Shown here: positions 1-9,458 of the stretch, piece after piece
How the letters are laid out: every line of letters begins with the position of its first letter
Position numbering within the stretch: the first letter of the stretch is position 1
NCBI GenBank assembly: GCA_029266425.1
Contig: JAQSWY010000037.1
Coordinates: forward strand, 1-41,664
Direction of reading: 5' to 3'
DNA: 41,664 nucleotides
Source of the DNA: Xanthobacteraceae bacterium
GTDB taxonomy: Bacteria > Pseudomonadota > Alphaproteobacteria > Rhizobiales > Xanthobacteraceae
Position numbers and translations under genes: made by a program
Notes under the pieces: model-generated
What the model was told of the DNA's origin: nothing
Seen by the model: only the letters and a program-made list of their open reading frames with translations
Database searches by the model: none

Positions 1-15
1 ATGGTCCCCGCCTCC

Positions 16-807
16 TCACACCCGCCCGAGGGCGAAGCCCTTGGCGATGTAGTTGCGCACGAACCAGATCACCAGCGCCCCGGGGATGATGGTCAGCACG
101 CCCGCCGCGGCAAGAAGGCCCCAATCGGTGCCCGCCGACGACACGGTCTGTGTCATGATCGAGGAAATCGCCTTGCTGTTGGTCAGGGTCCGGACCAGCA
201 GCAATTCGACCCAGGAGAACATGAAGCAGAAGAAGGCCGAGACGCCGATGCCCGAGGCGATCAGCGGCATGAAGATTCGGAAGAAGAAGCGGGGCAGGGA
301 ATAGCCATCGAGACGCGCGGTCTCGTCGATCTCGCGCGGCACGCCGGACATGAAGCCTTCCAGGATCCAGATGGCCAGCGGCACGTTGAACAGGCAATGC
401 GCCAGCGCCACCGCCCAGATGCTGTCGAACAGGCCGATGGCGGAATAGAGATTGAAGAACGGCAATGCGAACACCGCCGGCGGCGCCATGCGGTTCGACA
501 GCAACCAGAAGAACAGATGCTTGTCGCCGAGAAAGCGATAGCGCGAGAAGGCATAGGCTGCAGGCAGTGCGATCACCAGCGAGATGATCGTGTTCAGCAC
601 CACGTAACCGATCGAATAGAGATAACCATTGTACCAGCTGGGTTGGCTGAAGATGGTGTAGTAATTCTGCAGGGTCGGCTGCTGCGGCAGGAGCGTCATC
701 GCCCCGATGATCTCCCGGTTCGTCTTCAGGCTGAGATTGATGAGCCAATAGATCGGCAGGACAAGCTGCGCGATATAAAGGCCGAGCACTATACGCCGGG
801 CGATCAT
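16..807 (-). CDS. Carbohydrate ABC importer, inner-membrane permease (MalG/GlpQ type)
   Basis: This 263-residue protein is the second permease of a glycerol/sugar-type ABC importer in the inner membrane. It has about six hydrophobic segments. The cytoplasmic EAA loop that docks on the ATPases is visible as VPREIDETARLDGY about two thirds through. The length fits the MalG family. I start it at the ATG at 807, because that overlaps the stop of the upstream permease by four bases (ATGA). The frame stays open further upstream to 1737, but that part is antisense-like shadow inside the other permease. Gene order (ATPase, ATPase, permease, permease) matches the rhizobial GlpS-T-P-Q glycerol importer, where a small membrane protein and the binding protein follow; those would lie left of base 1. 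The substrate is not proven; the kinase and FAD dehydrogenase nearby suggest a polyol or related sugar. Confidence 0.9.
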   Translation of the reverse strand: MIARRIVLGLYIAQLVLPIYWLINLSLKTNREIIGAMTLLPQQPTLQNYYTIFSQPSWYNGYLYSIGYVVLNTIISLVIALPAAYAFSRYRFLGDKHLFFWLLSNRMAPPAVFALPFFNLYSAIGLFDSIWAVALAHCLFNVPLAIWILEGFMSGVPREIDETARLDGYSLPRFFFRIFMPLIASGIGVSAFFCFMFSWVELLLVRTLTNSKAISSIMTQTVSSAGTDWGLLAAAGVLTIIPGALVIWFVRNYIAKGFALGRV

Positions 808-1694
808 CCACGCGCTCCCTTGTTCTCGGTGGTGACCATGACGGTGTAGAACACCCAGCAGACGGCGAGGATGATGAGGGTGTAGACGATCGACATCGCG
901 CCCGCCTTGCCGAGGTCGAACTGGCCGAGCGCGAGCTTGACGAGATCGATCGACAGGAACGTCGTGGTGCTTCCCGGTCCGCCACCGGTGACCACGAATG
1001 GCTCGGTGTAGATCATGAAACTGTCCATGAACCGCAGCAGCACGCCGATCAGCAGCACGCGGCTCAGCTTCGGCAGCTCGATCCGGGTGAACACCGCCCA
1101 GCGCGAGGCGCCGTCGATGCGCGCGGCCTGGTAATAGGCGTCCGGGATCGACTTCAGCCCGGCATAGCAGAGCAGCGCGATGAGACCGGTCCAATGCCAC
1201 ATGTCCATGATCACGAGCACGGTCCAGGCGGCGAAGACGTTGTTGGTATAGTTGAACGGAATGCCGATGGCGTTGATGGTCCAGCCCAAGAGCCCGATGT
1301 CGCTGCGCGAATAGAGCTGCCACATCATGCCCACCACGTTCCACGGGATGAGCAGCGGCATGGCGATGAAGACGAGGCACAGCGCCAGCGCGATGCCCGA
1401 TCGCGGCATGCTCAGCGCGACAGCGATGCCGAGCGGCACCTCGACGGCCAGGATGATGAGCGAGAACAGGGTGCTCCGTCCGAGGCTGGCAAAGAAGCGT
1501 CCGCCGAGGTCGCTGGAGGGATCGAGCAGTTCGGAGAACCAGCCGAGCCCGTTCCAGAAGAACTGGTTGTTGCCGAAGCTGTCCTGCACCGAATAGTTCA
1601 CAACGGTCATTATCGGGATGACGGCGTTGAACAGTATGATCGCGAAGGCCGGCAGGATCAGGAACCAGGCCGCGTTGTTGATGGGCTTGTCCAT
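804..1694 (-). CDS. Carbohydrate ABC importer, inner-membrane permease (MalF/GlpP type)
   Basis: This 296-residue integral membrane protein is the first permease of the importer. It has an N-terminal membrane segment (WFLILPAFAIILFNAVIP) and about five more. The EAA motif that contacts the ATPase dimer is AARIDGASRWAVFTRIELP, about two thirds along. The start at 1694 is preceded by a good AAGGAGA ribosome-binding site about eight bases away. The upstream ATPase stops only two bases before it, and the next permease overlaps its end by four bases, so the three genes are translationally coupled. It probably forms the translocation pore as a heterodimer with the product of 16-807. Confidence 0.92.
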   Translation of the reverse strand: MDKPINNAAWFLILPAFAIILFNAVIPIMTVVNYSVQDSFGNNQFFWNGLGWFSELLDPSSDLGGRFFASLGRSTLFSLIILAVEVPLGIAVALSMPRSGIALALCLVFIAMPLLIPWNVVGMMWQLYSRSDIGLLGWTINAIGIPFNYTNNVFAAWTVLVIMDMWHWTGLIALLCYAGLKSIPDAYYQAARIDGASRWAVFTRIELPKLSRVLLIGVLLRFMDSFMIYTEPFVVTGGGPGSTTTFLSIDLVKLALGQFDLGKAGAMSIVYTLIILAVCWVFYTVMVTTENKGARG

Positions 1695-1696
1695 CG

Positions 1697-2776
<1,080 letters not shown>

Positions 2777-2791
2777 GGGTCGGCCTCCCCG

Positions 2792-3889
2792 TCAATAGCC
2801 GGTGTCACCGGGACTGGCGGCGAGCCGCCCGTCTTCGGCAAAGACGAAGAGGCGCATTGGATCGACGAACACCCCGATCGAGGCCCCCGGCACGACCTCG
2901 TGCACCCCCGGCGTCAGCGCCACCCAGCGCAGGTCGCCGGCATGGGCGCCGGTATGGACGTGGACGAAGCTCTCCGAACCGGTCATCTCGGTGACGTCGA
3001 CGACGCCGCGGATCTCCATCGCGCGCTCGTTCGGCCGCGCCAGCAGGAGATCGTGCGCGCGCACCCCGAGCCGGTAGTGCCCGTCAGCAAGATTGGCGAG
3101 CAGCCCCGACGATGGCGCGCGCGTTCCGTCCGGCAGATGAATCGCCTCGCCGCGCTTCTCGATCGCGGCGACGTTCAGTGGCGGATCGGAGAAGGTCGCG
3201 GCCGCGCGCAGGCTGCGGGGCCGGTGATAGACCTCGGCGGTCGGCCCGAACTGTACGAGCCGGCCCTCGCTGAGGGTCGCGGTGTTGCCGCCGAGCAGCA
3301 GCGCCTCGGTCGGCTCGGTGGTGGCATAGACGAATATCGCTCCGGTGGCGGAGAAGATGCGGGGCAGCTCCTCGCGCAATTCCTCGCGCAGCTTGTAGTC
3401 GAGATTGGCCAACGGCTCGTCGAGCAGGACGAGGTCCGCCCCCTTCGCCACCGCGCGGGCGATGGCGCAGCGCTGCTGCTGGCCGCCGGAGAGCTGGAGC
3501 GGGGTGCGCTCGAGATGGCTCTCCAGCCGCAACAGCGCCGCGGCGGCGCGCACCTTAGTGTCGATCTCGTCCTTCGGCCGCCGCTGCACCCGCAGCGGTG
3601 AGGCGATGTTCTCGTAGACGCTCAGCGACGGGTAGTTGATGAACTGCTGGTAGACCATCGCGACATTGCGCGCTTCGACCTTGCAGCCGGTGACGTCGCG
3701 GCCATCGGCGACGACGCGGCCGGAGGTCGGCCGTTCCAAGCCGGCCATGAGCCGCATCAGCGAGGTCTTGCCCGCCAAAGTCGGCCCGAGCAGCACATTG
3801 ATCGTGCCGCGCTCGAGCGTGAGGCTGACGTCGTCGATATGGGGTGAACCGCCGACCGTCAGCGATATCCGTTCAAGGTGCAGCGACAT
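2792..3889 (-). CDS. ABC importer ATPase lacking the switch histidine (GlpS type)
   Basis: This 365-residue ATPase has Walker A (GPTLAGKT, residues 35-42), a perfect signature LSGGQQQR (133-140), Walker B (LVLLDEP, 153-159) and a C-terminal TOBE-like regulatory region. The H-loop is abnormal: the usual VTHDQ reads ATTEP, so Thr191 stands where the catalytic switch histidine should be. It lies 15 bases upstream of the second ATPase. The ribosome-binding site before the ATG at 3889 is weak. The gene is separated from the enzyme gene upstream by 194 bases that carry palindromic repeats. Paired with the GlpT-type subunit it would form an asymmetric importer ATPase; the family resemblance is to rhizobial GlpS. 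Confidence 0.9.
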   Translation of the reverse strand: MSLHLERISLTVGGSPHIDDVSLTLERGTINVLLGPTLAGKTSLMRLMAGLERPTSGRVVADGRDVTGCKVEARNVAMVYQQFINYPSLSVYENIASPLRVQRRPKDEIDTKVRAAAALLRLESHLERTPLQLSGGQQQRCAIARAVAKGADLVLLDEPLANLDYKLREELREELPRIFSATGAIFVYATTEPTEALLLGGNTATLSEGRLVQFGPTAEVYHRPRSLRAAATFSDPPLNVAAIEKRGEAIHLPDGTRAPSSGLLANLADGHYRLGVRAHDLLLARPNERAMEIRGVVDVTEMTGSESFVHVHTGAHAGDLRWVALTPGVHEVVPGASIGVFVDPMRLFVFAEDGRLAASPGDTGY

Positions 3890-3912
3890 CGACCCGTCTC
3901 GTTCGTTGCTGG

Positions 3913-4017
3913 CTAGAGCGTTTCCAGATCAGATGGAGTCATCTGATCGAAGAGGAATTGCTCTAGCTTATTGAATCTAGAGCACTTTATTGTCGTTCGG
4001 ATGTTTCCATCCGAACG
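3913..4017. repeat. Palindromic repeat pair between catabolic enzyme and ABC importer genes
   Basis: Two hairpin units sit in the 194-base gap. The first runs 3913-3966, bounded by CTAGAGC and GCTCTAG, with an inner perfect 9-bp stem (3927-3935 with 3940-3948). The second begins TCTAGAGC at 3976 and holds a perfect 10-bp stem CGTTCGGATG/CATCCGAACG (3994-4003 with 4008-4017). The unit at 25417-25535 shares the CTAGAGC edge and the CGGATGG/CCATCCG hairpin core, so this is a dispersed family. In this position it could act as an mRNA-stabilising or attenuating element between the enzymes and the importer. Confidence 0.7.
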
Positions 4018-4083
4018 GAAAGGCTCCAGTCATGTCGCGAAGACACCGGGCCCCGCGAACGGGGCCAGTGCCGCGCCGGCGAG

Positions 4084-5880
4084 CTAGTCGACGGTCTCCT
4101 CCGCCAACCCCGGCGATATCGTCCAGGCGCGCAGCTCGTAGACCGTGCCGGGGCGCGGGGAGACCTTGCCCGGCTCGGCCAGACGACGGCGGAAGGAGTG
4201 GATCGGGGTCGCGCGCGGATCGATGAGCACCTCCACCACCGAGGCGCCGTCGAAGGCGAAGGCCTCGTCGAGCGCCGCCTCGATGTCGGCGGGCGATCGC
4301 ACCTGGATGCCCTTCAGCCCCATCGCCTCCGCTGCGGCGGCGTAATCCGGCTTGCCGCCGAAGCCAAGGTCCACCGATTGGCGCAGGTTGGAGAAGAAGA
4401 ATTCCTGCCACATCTGCAGCCAGCCGAGCGTGCCGTTGTTCAGCACGATATTGACGACGCGCATGCCGTTCTGCGCCAGCGTCGCGATTTCGCCGATGGC
4501 GTAGGAATGACCACCGTCGCCGGAGACGGTGATCACCCGCCCGCCGCGCCCACGGCTCTGCTGCACCGCGCCGGCACCGATCGCAGCGGGTATCGCGTAG
4601 CCGAGGCCGCCCTGCCCGCGCGCATAGAGGAACCGGCGCCCCGGCTCGGTGGCCGGGATATAGGCGCCGATCCAGCCCGCCGACCAGCTGGCGTCCGAGA
4701 TCACCACATCGTCCGGCGTCAGCCGCTCGGCAAGCGCGCCCATGACCCGCGGCGGCTGGATCGGCACGCTCGAACTGGAGACCTCCGAGGCGATCCGCGC
4801 CCCATGGGCCGCCTTCACCTCGGCGATCTTGCCGGCCCAGGCGGTACGCTTTGGCGCCTTCAACAGCGGATCGAGCGCTTCAAGCGTCTCGGCGACGTCG
4901 CCGCACAGCGCGACCGTCGGGCGGAAGGTGCGGCCATGCTCCAACGGGTCGGCATCGATGGTGATCGTCGCCTGCTCCGCTGTCGGCAGGGTCCAGTTCA
5001 TTGCGGTGTTCTGGCTGGCCTTGGAGCCGCACCAGACCAGCAGGTCGGCGTGCTTGATCAGCTCGATGGCGGCGCCCGAGCCGAGCGGATTGAGGATGCC
5101 GGCCGCGTAGTCGCGCGTCTCCGGCACCGCACCCTTGCCGGAGAGGCTGGTCACCACCAGCGGCTTCACCCGGTCGGCGATGCGGGTGAGAAGCTCGGTT
5201 GCGGACGCACCGTGCACGCCGCCGCCGGCGATGATCGCCGGCCGCTGCGCGCGATTGATCAGCTCGGCCGCCTCGGCGATGACGGCGGACGGCGGGCCAT
5301 AGCGCAGCGATGGGGCGTGGATGTTGCGGGCGTCGACGATCGGCCTGATCTTCTCCTCGTCCCACTCCGCATCCATGATGTCGTGCGGGATGATGAGCGC
5401 GACCGGACCCGGGCGCGGAGCGGTGGCGACGCGGAAGGCGCTGCGGATCAGATCCGGCAATGCGGTGATGCTCGGCACCAGATAGGTCGCCTTGGTGATC
5501 GGCTGCAGGAAGGCCACCTGGTCCATGCCCTGCGAAGCGACGCCCTTGGCGCGCAGCGACAGCCAGTCGAGCGGCAGCTCGCCGACGATCGCGACCATCG
5601 GGATGGAGGCGTTGAGCGCCTCGACCAGCCCGTCCGGCAGCTTGGTGGTGCCCGGCCCGACGGTGACGTCGCACACCCCGACCTTGCCGGTGAGGCGCGC
5701 ATAGGCGTCGGCGGCATAGGCCGAGGAGCGCTCGTCGCGCACCAGCACATGCCGGATGGCGGGCGAGCGGCGGGCAATGCCGTCATGCAGTGCCGTAGTC
5801 TGGCCGCCCGGCATGCCGAAGACGGTATGCACCTGATATTGCAGCAGCATTTCCGCCACGAGGTCGCCGATATGCGCCAT
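4084..5880 (-). CDS. Thiamine-diphosphate-dependent enzyme, acetolactate synthase-like
   Basis: This 598-residue protein has the three-domain fold of acetolactate synthase, pyruvate oxidase and related enzymes. The N-terminal Pyr domain carries the activating glutamate (Glu50 in VRDERSSAYAADAYAR). A central domain of the nucleotide-binding type follows (about 190-330). The C-terminal PP domain has the thiamine-diphosphate/Mg motif: GDG at 454-456 and NN at 481-482. The catalytic glutamate argues against glyoxylate carboligase. No small regulatory subunit gene is adjacent, and the neighbours are a sugar kinase and a sugar importer, so a biosynthetic acetolactate role is unlikely. I infer a carbon-carbon cleaving or ligating step in the catabolism of the imported compound. 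The ATG at 5880 has GGAG ten bases upstream. The exact reaction cannot be read from sequence. Confidence 0.88.
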   Translation of the reverse strand: MAHIGDLVAEMLLQYQVHTVFGMPGGQTTALHDGIARRSPAIRHVLVRDERSSAYAADAYARLTGKVGVCDVTVGPGTTKLPDGLVEALNASIPMVAIVGELPLDWLSLRAKGVASQGMDQVAFLQPITKATYLVPSITALPDLIRSAFRVATAPRPGPVALIIPHDIMDAEWDEEKIRPIVDARNIHAPSLRYGPPSAVIAEAAELINRAQRPAIIAGGGVHGASATELLTRIADRVKPLVVTSLSGKGAVPETRDYAAGILNPLGSGAAIELIKHADLLVWCGSKASQNTAMNWTLPTAEQATITIDADPLEHGRTFRPTVALCGDVAETLEALDPLLKAPKRTAWAGKIAEVKAAHGARIASEVSSSSVPIQPPRVMGALAERLTPDDVVISDASWSAGWIGAYIPATEPGRRFLYARGQGGLGYAIPAAIGAGAVQQSRGRGGRVITVSGDGGHSYAIGEIATLAQNGMRVVNIVLNNGTLGWLQMWQEFFFSNLRQSVDLGFGGKPDYAAAAEAMGLKGIQVRSPADIEAALDEAFAFDGASVVEVLIDPRATPIHSFRRRLAEPGKVSPRPGTVYELRAWTISPGLAEETVD

Positions 5881-5930
5881 TGTCGAGAAACTCCGTCAGA
5901 TCGAATGAAGAGGCACCCGCGCGCACGTCG

Positions 5931-7442
5931 TCAGGCGTGCGGCCAATGGGCGGCGAGCGTGCGGGTCACATCGCGGAAGGTGGCGTATTTGCGCTCATAG
6001 AAGCCGCGGCGATCGACCGAGGGCTCGTAGCGTCGGCGCACGCGGACCATGCGCGACACCGCAGTCTCGAAATCGGGATAGGCGCCGATGGCGACGGCGG
6101 AGGCGATCGCCACGCCCTGCGCACCGAGCTCCGTTCCGTCCGTGACCTCGACCGGCAGGCCGAGCACATCGGCGAAGATCTGCCCCCAGATCGCGCTGCG
6201 GGATGCGCCGCCGGCGAGGCGGATCAGCTTCGGACGGGCCGCGTCCGGACCGGAGAGCAGCACGTCGATGTCCATCTTGTGGGCGAAGGCGACGCCCTCG
6301 AAAATGGCGCGGAGCACATCGCCGAGCACATCCGAGCGCTTGACGCCGAGCAGGCCGGCCGGCGCGCCGCCGGGACCGCCGAACAGATAGGGGAAGAACA
6401 ATATGTGGTTCTCGCGCTCAAGCGCCGAGGTGATCATGTCACTGCAGACGTCGTAGAACGAGTGCCCGGCCGCGACCGCGCGCGCCGCCTCGCCGTCGAG
6501 GATCTCGCGGCAGAACCACTCGAAATTGCTCGCCGACGTCGCCGCGCCTTCGGTGGCGAGCATCTGCCCGGCGATCGGATAGGGCATCTGCAGGAACGGC
6601 ATCACGCTGGTGCGCGGCGACGCGTGCAGCGTCGAATTGATGCTGAAGGTGCCGGCGATCATGCTGAGCTGGTCGGAGCCGGTGACGCCGGAGGCGACGG
6701 CCGCGGCGGTCACATCCACCAGTCCGCGCACCACCGGAGTGCCGGGCAGCAGCCCCGTCAGCCGCGCGGCCTCGTCGGTCACCGTCGCCGCCACCTCGGC
6801 CGAGGGGCCGATCGGGGGCATGCGGTCGAGCCATCCGGAAATGCCGAGATCGCGGAACACGTCGGGGACATAGGCCCCCATCTCGACATCGATCGCCCCG
6901 CCGATGCCGCCGTCGGTCGGGTCGGTCGATCGGTCGCCGGTCAGCTTGGCGCGCAGGAAATCCTTGCAATAGAGAACGTTGGCCGTGCGCGAGAGGGTCT
7001 CCGGCTCGTGCCGGGAGAACCAGGCCATGAGGGCAATCGACTGGCCCGGCCAGATGCGCTGCTGGATACGCGAGGCGACCGAGGCGGCGAGGCCCGAGGC
7101 CTCCCATTCCGCAATCATCGCCGCCGAGCGGCTGTCGGTGGACACCACGCCCGGACGCACCGGAACGCCATCGCGGTCGACCAGATAGATGCCGCTGCCA
7201 TAGCCGGAAGCGGAGACGGCCTGAACATCGGCGGGGTCGATCCCCGTCGTCTCGATCAGCGCCTGAACGGATTCGCAGGTCGCCCTCCACATCCGCTCCG
7301 GATCGCGCTCGGTGTGTCCCGGCGCGGGAAACAGCATCTGGTTGGGACGACGCTCGCAGGCCAGCTCGCGCCCCTCCATGTCGAAGAGCGCCGCCTTGGT
7401 CATGGTTCCACCGGCGTCAATGCCGATCAGGCATTCGCGCAT
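5931..7442 (-). CDS. FGGY-family carbohydrate kinase
   Basis: This 503-residue kinase has the ribonuclease-H-like ATPase fold of glycerol, xylulose and erythritol kinases. The N-terminal phosphate loop is GIDAGGTMTK (D9-A-G-G-T13), slightly unlike the usual DxGTT. STDPTDGG in the middle holds the likely catalytic aspartate region. The C-terminal FGGY signature is recognisable as LAGGASRSAIWGQIFADVLG. I start it at the ATG at 7442 because GGGGAGGAG lies five bases upstream; the more distal start at 7463 has no such site. It is the first gene of the minus-strand catabolic operon, 50 bases before the thiamine-diphosphate enzyme. The substrate is unknown: a polyol or ketose is likely, given the FAD polyol-phosphate dehydrogenase homologue across the divergent promoter. 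Confidence 0.9.
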   Translation of the reverse strand: MRECLIGIDAGGTMTKAALFDMEGRELACERRPNQMLFPAPGHTERDPERMWRATCESVQALIETTGIDPADVQAVSASGYGSGIYLVDRDGVPVRPGVVSTDSRSAAMIAEWEASGLAASVASRIQQRIWPGQSIALMAWFSRHEPETLSRTANVLYCKDFLRAKLTGDRSTDPTDGGIGGAIDVEMGAYVPDVFRDLGISGWLDRMPPIGPSAEVAATVTDEAARLTGLLPGTPVVRGLVDVTAAAVASGVTGSDQLSMIAGTFSINSTLHASPRTSVMPFLQMPYPIAGQMLATEGAATSASNFEWFCREILDGEAARAVAAGHSFYDVCSDMITSALERENHILFFPYLFGGPGGAPAGLLGVKRSDVLGDVLRAIFEGVAFAHKMDIDVLLSGPDAARPKLIRLAGGASRSAIWGQIFADVLGLPVEVTDGTELGAQGVAIASAVAIGAYPDFETAVSRMVRVRRRYEPSVDRRGFYERKYATFRDVTRTLAAHWPHA

Positions 7443-7492
7443 AACTCCTCCCCGTGCGGTCAAGGCCGCGGCGGCCCCGTTTATCGAGGCTC

Positions 7493-7510
7493 AACACGTA
7501 ATTACATGTT
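7493..7510. promoter_or_regulatory. Candidate GntR operator between the divergent catabolic operons
   Basis: AACACGTAATTACATGTT matches its own reverse complement at 16 of 18 bases, centred on GTAATTAC. The GT...AC core fits operators of GntR-family regulators. It lies immediately downstream of the predicted -10 of the kinase promoter, where a bound repressor would block transcription. The GntR gene at 9458 belongs to the opposite operon and is the natural candidate to bind here. Confidence 0.6.
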
Positions 7511-7538
7511 AGCTTATCCTGATCCCTCCGACCGTCAA
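7511..7538 (-). promoter_or_regulatory. Predicted sigma-70-type promoter of the kinase operon
   Basis: On the minus strand TTGACG (7533-7538) is followed, after 16 bases, by TAAGCT (7511-7516). The -35 is good and the -10 is weak. The inverted repeat at 7493-7510 begins right after the -10. Confidence 0.4.
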
Positions 7539-7565
7539 TAGATAAAGACAATACACTGCAGAAAT

Positions 7566-7592
7566 TCAATATTGCGCTGCAAGATCAATATT
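7566..7592. repeat. Two direct copies of TCAATATT in the divergent regulatory region
   Basis: TCAATATT occurs at 7566-7573 and 7585-7592, 19 bases apart, which is nearly two helical turns. They may be a binding site for a second regulator. The stretch 7443-7760 is otherwise non-coding and locally AT-rich. Confidence 0.3.
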
Positions 7593-7616
7593 TACCAAGA
7601 GATCGACCTGGATCGG

Positions 7617-7643
7617 TTGATCGACGGTTGGGCATCTTATAAT
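7617..7643 (+). promoter_or_regulatory. Predicted promoter of the GlpD-like dehydrogenase operon
   Basis: A perfect TATAAT lies at 7638-7643, with TTGATC at 7617-7622 and a short 15-base spacer. It would give a leader of roughly 100 bases before the chosen start at 7761. Confidence 0.35.
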
Positions 7644-7760
7644 AACAAGTTAGGACCGCATCTCGCGGCACCCGGCGGGCAGGACGGCTCGTTTCAACGC
7701 AGCCGCGCGAGTGCCCGCGCCTCATCCCTGATGTCGGAGCGCCTGATGTCGGAGCCCCTG

Positions 7761-9458
7761 ATGCGGTCTCGCGATTCCGTTCTCGAAAGCCTGCGCGCCG
7801 GCCCGCACCCCGATATCCTCATTATCGGCGCCGGCATAAACGGCGTCGGGGTCTATTGGGACCTCGCCCTTCAGGGCGTGCCGGCACTGCTCGTCGATCG
7901 CGGCGACGTCTGCTCGGGGACGAGTTCCGCCTCATCGCGATTGATCCATGGCGGGCTGCGCTATCTGGAGATCGGCGAGTTCGCCCTCGTCCGCGAATCC
8001 GTCGAGGAGCGCAATCGCCTGCTGCAGGACGCGCCGCATTATGTCCGGCCGATCCCGGTATGGGTGCCGATCGACAGCCTGCTCGGCGGCGCCCTGGCGT
8101 CGGTCGGACGTTTCCTGAAGCTGGTGCGCAAACCCGGCCGCAAGGGCGCGATGGTGGTCAAGCTCGGCCTGATGGTCTACGACCTGTTCGGGCGGCGCGA
8201 TCGCACCATGCCGGATCATCGCATGGTCGCCTCCGCGGAATTCCGCCGCGCCATTCCCGACCTCGCCCCATCGACCCGCTACATGGCTGAGTATTACGAT
8301 GCGCGGCTGACGGCGCCGGAGCGGCTCGGGCTCGAACTGGTCGCCGATGCCGAGAAGGCCTGCCCCGCCTCGCTGGCGGCGACCTATGTGAGCCTGGTCG
8401 GCCAGGACGGCGGCAAGGTGGTGCTCGAAGATACGCTGACGGGCGAACGGTTCGAGGTGTCACCGAAGCTGGTGGTGAACTGCTCCGGCGCCTGGGTCGA
8501 CCGCACCGATCCCCCGCTCGGCATCGAGGAACGGCTGATCGGCGGCACCAAGGGCTCGCATCTGGTGCTCGACCACCCCGATTTCGCCGCCCGGCTCGAC
8601 GGCCGCATGCTCTATTTCGAGACCGAGGACCATCGCATCTGCCTCGCCTACCCGCTCGACAAGCGACGCGTCCTGCTCGGCACCACCGACATCCGCACCG
8701 ACGATCCGGAGGACACAGTGTGCAGCGGCGAGGAGGTCGACTACCTGTTCGAGGTGATGCGCGCGGTGATGCCGGACCTGGTGCTCGATGCGGGGCAGAT
8801 CGTCTTCACCTATGCCGGCATCCGCCCATTGCCGGCCAGCGACCAGGTCGCCGGCGCCATCAGCCGCGACCATTCGGTGCGCGTGTTCGATCCGGACGGG
8901 AGCCGGAGCTTTCCGGTTCTGACCCTCGTCGGTGGCAAATGGACGACCTTCCGCCCCTGCGCCGGGCAGATCGTCGATATGGTGCTGGCACGCCTCGGCC
9001 ATGAGCGGAAAGTCGCGACGACAGGCATCGGCATCGGCGGCGGCGAGAGATTTCCGCGCAGCGACGAGGAGCGCAGCCGGCTGGTCGCCGATGTTTCCCG
9101 CCGGAACGGGCTGCCGCCCTGCCGCGTCGAGGCCCTGCTCGATCGCTACGGCACGCGGGCGCTCGACCGGATCGATCAGTTGCCTGCCGGTGGCCAGGGC
9201 ATGCTGGCGAACTTGCCCGGCTATTCGTCTGCCGAATTAGCGGCTATAGCAAAAAATGAACGCGTCGCGACCTTGTCGGACGTCGTTCTGCGGCGAACGC
9301 AGATCGGTCTGCTCGGGCTCGCCACTCCCGCGGCGATCGCCGAACTCGCGGCCGTGGTGGGCGCCGCCCTCGGCTGGTCGGCCGCCCGCATCGACGACGA
9401 GATCCGTCGAACCGAACGACTGCTTGCCACTCGACACGGGGTTCCGGGCCGCACTTGA
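7761..9458 (+). CDS. GlpD-like FAD-dependent (polyol phosphate) dehydrogenase
   Basis: This 565-residue protein belongs to the glycerol-3-phosphate dehydrogenase (GlpD)/erythritol-phosphate dehydrogenase (EryB) family. The FAD-binding GAGING motif is at residues 23-28, followed by SSASSRLIHGGLRYLE, the conserved substrate/FAD loop. DAO-type middle motifs (GGTKGSHLVLD, LLGTTDIRTDDPEDT, TYAGIRPLP, GGKWTTFR) and a C-terminal domain complete the family pattern. Such enzymes oxidise a polyol phosphate and pass electrons to quinone at the inner membrane. The frame is open from 7572, but ATGs at 7746 and 7761 each have GGAG six bases upstream. I choose 7761 because the protein then has the usual short N-terminus. 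The gene overlaps the GntR gene by one base. Pairing with a sugar kinase suggests that it acts on the kinase product. Confidence 0.88.
   Translation: MRSRDSVLESLRAGPHPDILIIGAGINGVGVYWDLALQGVPALLVDRGDVCSGTSSASSRLIHGGLRYLEIGEFALVRESVEERNRLLQDAPHYVRPIPVWVPIDSLLGGALASVGRFLKLVRKPGRKGAMVVKLGLMVYDLFGRRDRTMPDHRMVASAEFRRAIPDLAPSTRYMAEYYDARLTAPERLGLELVADAEKACPASLAATYVSLVGQDGGKVVLEDTLTGERFEVSPKLVVNCSGAWVDRTDPPLGIEERLIGGTKGSHLVLDHPDFAARLDGRMLYFETEDHRICLAYPLDKRRVLLGTTDIRTDDPEDTVCSGEEVDYLFEVMRAVMPDLVLDAGQIVFTYAGIRPLPASDQVAGAISRDHSVRVFDPDGSRSFPVLTLVGGKWTTFRPCAGQIVDMVLARLGHERKVATTGIGIGGGERFPRSDEERSRLVADVSRRNGLPPCRVEALLDRYGTRALDRIDQLPAGGQGMLANLPGYSSAELAAIAKNERVATLSDVVLRRTQIGLLGLATPAAIAELAAVVGAALGWSAARIDDEIRRTERLLATRHGVPGRT

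Noticed and set aside
4084..5880. ThDP enzyme as biosynthetic acetolactate synthase or glyoxylate carboligase
   Set aside because: There is no small subunit or branched-chain amino-acid gene nearby, and the catalytic glutamate (absent in glyoxylate carboligase) is present. The context is sugar import and phosphorylation.
4198..6000. A 600-residue plus-strand open frame opposite the ThDP enzyme
   Set aside because: Low-complexity, Arg/Asp/Gly-rich translation with no motifs, exactly antisense to a well-defined enzyme.
7728..7763. Short tandem units considered as a CRISPR-like array
   Set aside because: There are only two complete 15-base units with no spacers; they are a local duplication of a translation start.
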